Positions 63,663 through 64,000 of a stretch of 64,000 nt of DNA are shown here, piece after piece. The DNA lies in NCBI RefSeq assembly GCF_028595265.1, contig NZ_JAQQXP010000002.1:496001-560000 (forward strand). The letters are read 5' to 3'. Each line of letters starts with the position of its first letter. Position 1 is the stretch's first letter. The notes under the pieces were generated by a model. It was not told the DNA's origin. It saw only the letters and a list, made by a program, of their open reading frames with translations, and did no database searches. The position numbers and the translations under genes are program-made. Source of the stretch: Alteromonas gilva. Lineage in GTDB: Bacteria > Pseudomonadota > Gammaproteobacteria > Enterobacterales > Alteromonadaceae.

Positions 63663-64000
63663 ATGAGCGGGGCCAGAGAACAGTTCGGATCGCGCCTTGG
63701 ATTCATTTTAGCCGCAGCCGGGTCTGCGGTGGGGATAGGTAATTTAGTTGGCTTCCCGGTCGGGGCCGCTAAAAACGGTGGCGGTGCATTTTTAGTCATG
63801 TACGCCATTTTTGTTTTCGCAATCTGTTTACCCGTCATGATGGCAGAGATGGCGGTAGGCCGTAAGGCTAAAAAAGATCCGCTCGGGGCGTACTCTGCAC
63901 TTACCGATAATTCTGCCAAATGGAAAATTGCCGGTTGGTTATCCATTATTACGCCGTTTATGATTGCGGTGTTTTACCTGGTCATTACGGTGTGGATTTT
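63663..64000 (+). CDS. NSS family sodium symporter (partial, cut by window)
   Basis: The first 112 residues start MSGAREQFGSRLGFILAAAGSAVGIGNL, the conserved first helix of the neurotransmitter:sodium symporter family. The unwound GSAVGIGNLVGFP region and the second and third helices are seen. The ATG at 63663 has AGAGGAA before it. The gene continues beyond the window. It would import amino acids with sodium, consistent with the NQR pump. Confidence 0.92.
   Translation, partial: MSGAREQFGSRLGFILAAAGSAVGIGNLVGFPVGAAKNGGGAFLVMYAIFVFAICLPVMMAEMAVGRKAKKDPLGAYSALTDNSAKWKIAGWLSIITPFMIAVFYLVITVWI

Overview
The window looks like chromosome from a marine gammaproteobacterium of the Alteromonadales (Alteromonadaceae type). 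The signs are a complete sodium-pumping NADH:quinone reductase operon with its maturation genes, a FabV-type enoyl reductase, a large Oar-like TonB-dependent receptor, a CLCA_X-family protein, an argR/mdh divergent pair, and many secreted peptidases and lipoproteins. This assignment rests on gene content and order only; I could not run a phylogeny.

Layout. Positions 1-3000 form an AT-rich accessory segment unlike the rest: an unrecognised protein with two C-terminal membrane helices, then a GHKL-type ATPase overlapping a small STAS-like (DUF4325) protein. It ends near a sequence at 3075-3102 resembling the 3' end of a tRNA, a possible integration scar. From 3.3 to 12 kb, all on the minus strand, come an AsmA-like protein, a small lipoprotein with a possible frameshift, an M16 protease, an amidohydrolase lipoprotein and a NIT-domain chemoreceptor. 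From 12 to 21 kb are a LysE exporter, an orphan ParA, a transglutaminase-like/TPR lipoprotein paired with an M28 peptidase, a 2OG-Fe(II) oxygenase, the udk-nupC nucleoside salvage pair, and an overlapping pair made of a PhnD-like binding protein and an unknown two-helix membrane protein.

The middle is core metabolism: Oar-like receptor, argR with a tandem ARG-box candidate, mdh, ppc and fklB (24-30 kb), a DctQ-DctM-DctP TRAP transporter of 2-oxoacid type, fabV, and nqrABCDEF-apbE-nqrM (34.9-42.1 kb). Malate dehydrogenase and PEP carboxylase surround the oxaloacetate node, and NQR couples NADH oxidation to sodium export, which can feed the sodium-driven TRAP, NupC (CNT) and NSS transporters present here.

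From 42 to 64 kb are a hybrid histidine kinase divergent from a YgiW/NirD-type periplasmic protein, LexA-controlled dinB, a metallo-hydrolase, ppnP, an amidohydrolase overlapping a threonine dehydratase, a DPP4-type S9 peptidase, trmN, an exbD without exbB, a tight PhoD-like/fldB/CLCA_X cluster, msrA, a DCC thiol protein, an SDR, and the start of an NSS-family symporter cut by the window end. No complete rRNA or tRNA gene, CRISPR array or insertion sequence was seen.
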